Shown here: piece by piece, positions 8,501 through 11,158 of the stretch
How the letters are laid out: the number at the start of each line of letters is the position of its first letter
Position numbering within the stretch: the stretch's first letter is position 1
NCBI GenBank assembly: GCA_025455345.1
Contig: JALOMS010000094.1
Coordinates: 1-11,158, forward strand
From: Thermoflexibacter sp.
Lineage (GTDB): Bacteria; Bacteroidota; Bacteroidia; Cytophagales; Thermoflexibacteraceae
Length of the DNA: 11,158 nucleotides
Reading direction: 5' to 3'
Position numbers and translations under genes: made by a program
Notes under the pieces: model-generated
What the model saw: only the letters and a program-made list of their open reading frames with translations
Databases searched by the model: none
What the model was told of the DNA's origin: nothing

Positions 8501-8828
8501 TAATGACTTTAAACTCTCTGCACGTGAGTGGCATACTTCTATTACCTTGGGCAGAAGGCTATTAGAAGACATGGTTTATGACGCTTCTTTTGTCAAATTA
8601 AGAGAAGTAAGATTAGGTTATACTTTGCCCAATAAGTTCATGGGTAGGCTTCCTTTCAGAGATGTCAGTATTTCTTTTGTAGGTCGTAATTTGTTCTTAT
8701 GGTCAAATGTACCACATATAGACCCAGAAACAGCTTCTACCGCAGGCGGAACGATTATCCCTGGTGTAGAGTCAGTGGCTTTGCCTTCTACTCGTAGTTA
8801 TGGCTTCAATCTTGGGTTCAAGTTCTAA
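5535..8828 (+). CDS. SusC/RagA-family TonB-linked outer-membrane transporter
   Basis: This is a 1097-residue TonB-dependent transporter that forms the barrel of a SusCD-type uptake complex, importing oligomeric nutrients into the periplasm with energy from TonB. A signal peptide at 1-26 (hydrophobic core about 8-22, cleavage after VYA) precedes a carboxypeptidase-D-regulatory-like domain at about 30-105 with DGTYSL and FVGYK. A TonB-box-like NEVVVTALG follows at 109-117. The plug covers about 120-235, with the SusC signature NQPLFVVDGVPISN and LKGGAASALYGSRANNGVI. The remainder is beta-barrel, ending in GFNLGFKF with the terminal Phe expected for BamA-assisted insertion. No STN domain is present, so sigma/anti-sigma signalling through it is unlikely. 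The SusD partner starts 42 bases downstream. Substrate cannot be read from sequence; no carbohydrate enzymes are nearby, and peptide uptake is possible given the neighbouring S9 proteins. Confidence 0.97.
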   Translation: MKNNFYKILLFLGVAISFLLSTSVYAQDRTLRGKVTIALTGEDFPGVSVFVKGTTVGTVTGTDGTYSLRLPANANTIVFSFVGYKSMEVAIAGQNTIDVQMTEDVQNLNEVVVTALGVEKEKKALGYATQTIQSADLVQARETNLVNSLAGKIAGVTVVGNPTGIGGSARVIIRGERSLNINNNQPLFVVDGVPISNNNYGSSGRSNQEADYGNGAGFINPDDIESMTVLKGGAASALYGSRANNGVIVIKTKSGKGTKGIGATVNTTLTFENVLRLPEYQNVYGQGLGGVFDFRDGNGGGLADGVDESWGPAYNGQLIRQFNSPTSNGFRGGDVGNLNTRIGPVNLSAQLAARGEIQGTPWVAQPDNVKNFFQTGLTFTQNVALAGSNENGDFRLSYTYLDQKGIVPNTDLNRNTFAFAGGYNLSKRLKARAVVNYIKNTSGNRPNLSYGTENIMYLFNCWLGRQVDVQAMQDYWQAGREGLNQYGFNYNYHDNPYFNVFENTNGQSLDRMYGNLSLTYQFTDWLNLMVRSGTDFSNEFRDRRRAYSTQRFPLGSYREEKIFYEERNTDFLLSANKNLSESFSLSANFGGNTLTQVFNSSDVSAPELAVPGVYSLGNSRVAIQSSAFRSKKRINSLYGSTQLGYKNFLYLDLSVRNDWSSTLPKGEWSYFYPAANLSAVISDMVELPKLISFAKARVGVAQVGNDTQAYQLQAVYNAETLVKGLPSYGESSVIPNLNLKPELSTSFEAGIDVRLLEGRIGIDFTYYNTRSRNQIIGIPLSNTTGYSSRIINAGLIENRGIELMLNIVPVQLENSLRWSIDFNFSRNRSEVKELADGIQNFVMASRYLSVEARVGGRMGDMYGIGFARVQNTDPNAKYYDPTGQFVGQVVYNTAGKPVPTDRVINLGNYNPDWMLGITNTLSYRGINFSFLFDIRQGGKVYSHTQTVGREGGMIIETLEGRANGYDLSQPGNGVIGQGVVQNADGSFRPNDFKLSAREWHTSITLGRRLLEDMVYDASFVKLREVRLGYTLPNKFMGRLPFRDVSISFVGRNLFLWSNVPHIDPETASTAGGTIIPGVESVALPSTRSYGFNLGFKF

Positions 8829-8870
8829 TTATTATATATCTGATTAATTCATATTTTAACATTGATTTTT

Positions 8871-10355
8871 ATGAAAGTAACTATAAAAAAATTGATTGCT
8901 TTGGTATTTTTACTTACTGTATTTAGTGCTTGTACCAATCGTTTCGAGGAAATTAATACCAATCCTAACTCGCCTATTTCGGTGAATTCCAGCCTCTTGC
9001 TCCCTCAGATTATCAGAGATATGATGAACTCTACCTTAGGTGAAGCATGGGGTATTGGCAATATTGTGATTCAGCATACAGCTAAAAACCAGTTTGTAAA
9101 CGAAGACCGCTATCTCTGGGGTGAACTCAACTCTATTTGGAATAACGTATATAGCAATATGCGCGATTTGAAAATTGTCATAGACCAAAGCGAAGCAAGT
9201 AACCAAAAAAATTACAAAGGAATTGCCTTAGTATTAAAGTCTTGGATGTTTTCTTTGGCTACGGATTGCTACGGAGATATTCCTTACAGCGAGGCTATCA
9301 AAGGAAAGAGTGATGGCATTAATTTTCCTAAATATGACACGCAAGAAAACGTTTATGTAGGAATCTTGGCTGATTTGGCAGAGGCTAATACGATTTTAGG
9401 AACAACGGGAGAAATCGTTGCAGGCGACCCCATATTCAACGGGGATATTATCAAATGGAAAAGATTAGCCAACTCTTTACGCTTGCGTTATCTCATGCGT
9501 ATTTCTAATAAAAGAAACGTTTCGGCAGACATGGCAGCTATTATTAATAACGCAAATACAAATCCCTTGATGACAAGTAATGCGGACAATGCGAATTATA
9601 GTTTCTTAGCAAATGCTCCTGACCAATTTCCTTTGTTTACTACGCGTATTGGCTCTTTTAATGAGTTTCGTGCAAGTAAAACTTTAATGGACGTACTGAC
9701 TGGCTTCAATGACCCACGTAGAAATATTTTTTTCCGTCCAACTCCCGCAACCGAACTTACTCCTTCGGTTGCAGATGACCTGTACGTAGGACTTCCCAAT
9801 GGCTTAGGGGACGTAGAGGCATTACAGTTCAATGGCGGTCCTCAAAATCAATCTCGCATAGGTGCATTGTTCTATGAAGCGGCAAATAGCTCACAAGGTT
9901 TAGCAATTGCCAAAGGTGTAGTTATGAACTACTCTGAGTTGCAGTTTATCTTAGCAGAAGCCGCAAAAAAGGGACTTATTGGAGGAGGCGACACACAAGC
10001 AAGAATCTACTATGAAAACGGCATTAATGCCTCTTTTGCTTACTATGGTCTATCTTTACCTCCCAGCTATTTGACCCAAACGGGTGTGGCTTATGTGCCA
10101 GCGAATGCTTTGACACAGATAGGTACGCAAAAGTGGATTGCTTTCTTTTACCAAGGTTTGGAGGCATGGTTTGACTGGCGCAGAACCAACATACCTGCGC
10201 TCAGCCCTGCCGCTACCAACCAAACCAATGGAATAATTCCAACACGTTTTATCTATCCGCTAAGCGAACAGTCGCTGAACACTCAAAATAGGAGTGAAGC
10301 GGTTACTCGCCAAGGAGCTGACGCTATTACTACAAAAGTATGGTGGCATAAATAA
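8871..10355 (+). CDS. SusD/RagB-family nutrient-binding outer-membrane lipoprotein (SusD-like family 2)
   Basis: This is the surface lipoprotein that acts as substrate-binding lid on the SusC barrel. The frame is open back to a TTG at 8862, but the ATG at 8871 gives a proper signal peptide (MKVTIKKL then a hydrophobic core), so I use it: 494 residues. The lipobox FSAC places the lipidated Cys at residue 21 (codon 8931-8933). The mature start CTNRFEEINTNPNSP is typical of the SusD-like_2 branch. The rest is alpha-helical, TPR-like, with WNNVYSNMRDLK, the conserved CYGDIPYSEA, a FILAEAA helix near the middle-to-end, and the usual C-terminal block PTRFIYPLSEQSLN then TTKVWW. It is co-transcribed with the SusC gene (42-base gap) and followed by a strong hairpin terminator. 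It appears intact. Confidence 0.96.
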   Translation: MKVTIKKLIALVFLLTVFSACTNRFEEINTNPNSPISVNSSLLLPQIIRDMMNSTLGEAWGIGNIVIQHTAKNQFVNEDRYLWGELNSIWNNVYSNMRDLKIVIDQSEASNQKNYKGIALVLKSWMFSLATDCYGDIPYSEAIKGKSDGINFPKYDTQENVYVGILADLAEANTILGTTGEIVAGDPIFNGDIIKWKRLANSLRLRYLMRISNKRNVSADMAAIINNANTNPLMTSNADNANYSFLANAPDQFPLFTTRIGSFNEFRASKTLMDVLTGFNDPRRNIFFRPTPATELTPSVADDLYVGLPNGLGDVEALQFNGGPQNQSRIGALFYEAANSSQGLAIAKGVVMNYSELQFILAEAAKKGLIGGGDTQARIYYENGINASFAYYGLSLPPSYLTQTGVAYVPANALTQIGTQKWIAFFYQGLEAWFDWRRTNIPALSPAATNQTNGIIPTRFIYPLSEQSLNTQNRSEAVTRQGADAITTKVWWHK

Positions 10356-10387
10356 GTAAGTATCTTTTTTTAATTATTACCTATTTT

Positions 10388-10430
10388 AGAGGTTGTCCAA
10401 ATAGTTATTTTTGGACAACCTCTTCTTTTT
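10388..10430 (+). terminator. Intrinsic terminator of the susC/susD pair
   Basis: Arms 10388-10401 (AGAGGTTGTCCAAA) and 10410-10423 are perfect 14-bp reverse complements around an 8-base loop. A T-rich tract follows from 10424. The hairpin starts 32 bases after the SusD stop, so it should end that transcript. Confidence 0.85.
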
Positions 10431-10516
10431 TCCTATTTTTCTCATTTTACAATCTTGACCAGCAGGAAACATTGACAGATTCACAATTTTATCTTTATAA
10501 AATGAGAGGATTGATG

Positions 10517-10553
10517 AAGCACATTATTACATAAGCCTCAGCGAAATTTCTTG
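10517..10553. repeat. 37-base exact direct repeat, copy 2
   Basis: This is identical to 4948-4984. It begins one base beyond the queE stop codon on the minus strand, so it occupies the start of the queE 3' untranslated region. Left of it, a separate 10-bp inverted repeat (10440-10449 with 10498-10507, 48-base spacer) may be incidental. No good minus-strand terminator is visible directly after queE apart from this segment. Confidence 0.9.
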
Positions 10554-10554
10554 C

Positions 10555-11158
10555 TCAAGGAATATTCATGTATTTATGTGTTTGCAGAGATGCCTGCCAT
10601 TGTGGATTAGCTTTGACATAATCTACTATCAAAGGCATCATCTTATTTTGTTTGCTCCACTCAGGTTGTAATAGCAACTTACAATCTGCCTTCATCAGAG
10701 ATACAAAAGAGGTCGCAAAAGCAAAATCACTGGAGTTAAAAACAATTACTTTCAATTCATCTGCTTGATAATAAATGCTTTCATGGGGTTTCTTAAATTT
10801 TTTTGGAGAAAAACAAACCCAATTCCACTTGCCTGACAAAGGATAAGCTCCCGAGGTTTCTATATGTGTGCGGAATCCTGCTTCTTGCAGTGATTCGGTG
10901 AGAAAATCCAAATTGTACATGAGCGGTTCGCCTCCAGTAATGACTGCAATACGCGCAGGGTATTTACTCGCCTCATTGACAATGTCTTGTACTGATACCG
11001 TAGGGTGAGCGGTAGCGTCCCAAGACTCTTTTACATCACACCAAACGCAACCTACATCACATCCTCCCAGGCGAATAAAGTATGCGGCGTGTCCCTGCCA
11101 TACTCCTTCCCCTTGTATGGTATAAAAAGCCTCCATCAAAGGAAGCGCAATTGTCTTA
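10555..11158 (-). CDS. queE: 7-carboxy-7-deazaguanine synthase, start outside the window
   Basis: This radical SAM enzyme converts 6-carboxy-tetrahydropterin to 7-carboxy-7-deazaguanine in the preQ0/queuosine tRNA-modification pathway, in the cytoplasm. The cluster motif is the standard C-X3-C-X2-C in GGCDVGCVWCD (codons about 11042-11063). Other family marks are EAFYTIQGEG, TGGEPLMYN (SAM binding), FSPKKFKKP, LQPEW and the C-terminal SLQTHKYMNIP. An ATG occurs at 11136, but the frame stays open to the right edge and reads KTIALPL just before MEAFYTIQGEG. Homologs normally have such an N-terminal extension, so the true start is probably beyond 11158. Its 3' end abuts the 37-base repeat, and a relic of a similar 3' end lies at 4948-5029. 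No other queuosine gene is in the window. Confidence 0.95.
   Translation of the reverse strand, partial: KTIALPLMEAFYTIQGEGVWQGHAAYFIRLGGCDVGCVWCDVKESWDATAHPTVSVQDIVNEASKYPARIAVITGGEPLMYNLDFLTESLQEAGFRTHIETSGAYPLSGKWNWVCFSPKKFKKPHESIYYQADELKVIVFNSSDFAFATSFVSLMKADCKLLLQPEWSKQNKMMPLIVDYVKANPQWQASLQTHKYMNIP

Noticed and set aside
8862..8870. TTG at 8862 as a start for the SusD gene.
   Set aside because: The ATG at 8871 gives a cleaner signal peptide; the three extra residues add nothing and TTG is a rarer start.
9596..9832. 78-codon minus-strand frame inside the SusD gene.
   Set aside because: It is a shadow of strongly supported coding sequence.
10388..10423. GAGGTTGTCCAAA arms resemble terminal repeats of some IS5-type insertion sequences.
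   Set aside because: The arms are only 8 bases apart with no transposase, and a T-rich tract follows, so a terminator explains them fully.
10440..10507. 10-bp inverted repeat with a 48-base spacer, a possible miniature element.
   Set aside because: It is short and AT-rich and could arise by chance here; no target duplication is visible.

Overview
The window comes from a Bacteroidota chromosome. It carries a SusC/SusD pair, Bacteroidota-type S9 peptidases and lipoprotein signals. It also has a TAnnTTTG-type promoter candidate and AT-rich intergenic DNA, and no strong Shine-Dalgarno sites sit before the genes. A Cytophagales-like member is a reasonable guess from protein style, but this is inference.

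Layout, left to right. (1) 2-2092 (+): 3' part of an S9B dipeptidyl-peptidase IV-type enzyme with every catalytic residue present; its start lies outside the window. (2) 2113-2147: a long perfect palindrome between convergent genes. (3) 2160-2786 (-): endonuclease III (nth), with base-excision residues intact but an incomplete iron-sulfur cysteine set. (4) 2838-4808 (-): a lipoprotein with a full S9 prolyl-oligopeptidase architecture in which the nucleophile Ser, the Asp and the His are all replaced, and the HGGP loop is lost too. (5) 4809-5534: a 726-base, very AT-rich divergent intergenic region. It holds a decayed fragment of a queE 3' end, a terminator-like hairpin and a promoter candidate for the next genes. 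(6) 5535-8828 and 8871-10355 (+): a susC/susD-type outer-membrane uptake pair ending in a strong hairpin terminator. (7) 10555-11158 (-): queE, open at the right edge. A 37-base sequence directly downstream of its stop is repeated exactly at 4948-4984.

How the genes may work together. The SusCD-type pair should import an oligomeric nutrient across the outer membrane. No glycoside hydrolase, sigma/anti-sigma pair or hybrid sensor is visible, so the substrate is not shown. An active dipeptidyl peptidase and a catalytically dead peptidase-fold lipoprotein lie nearby, which makes peptides a plausible but unproven substrate. nth (DNA repair) and queE (queuosine/preQ0 synthesis) look like unrelated housekeeping genes.

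The two observations most worth following are the triple-dead S9 lipoprotein divergent from SusCD, and the queE-derived relic with its perfectly preserved 37-base flank.
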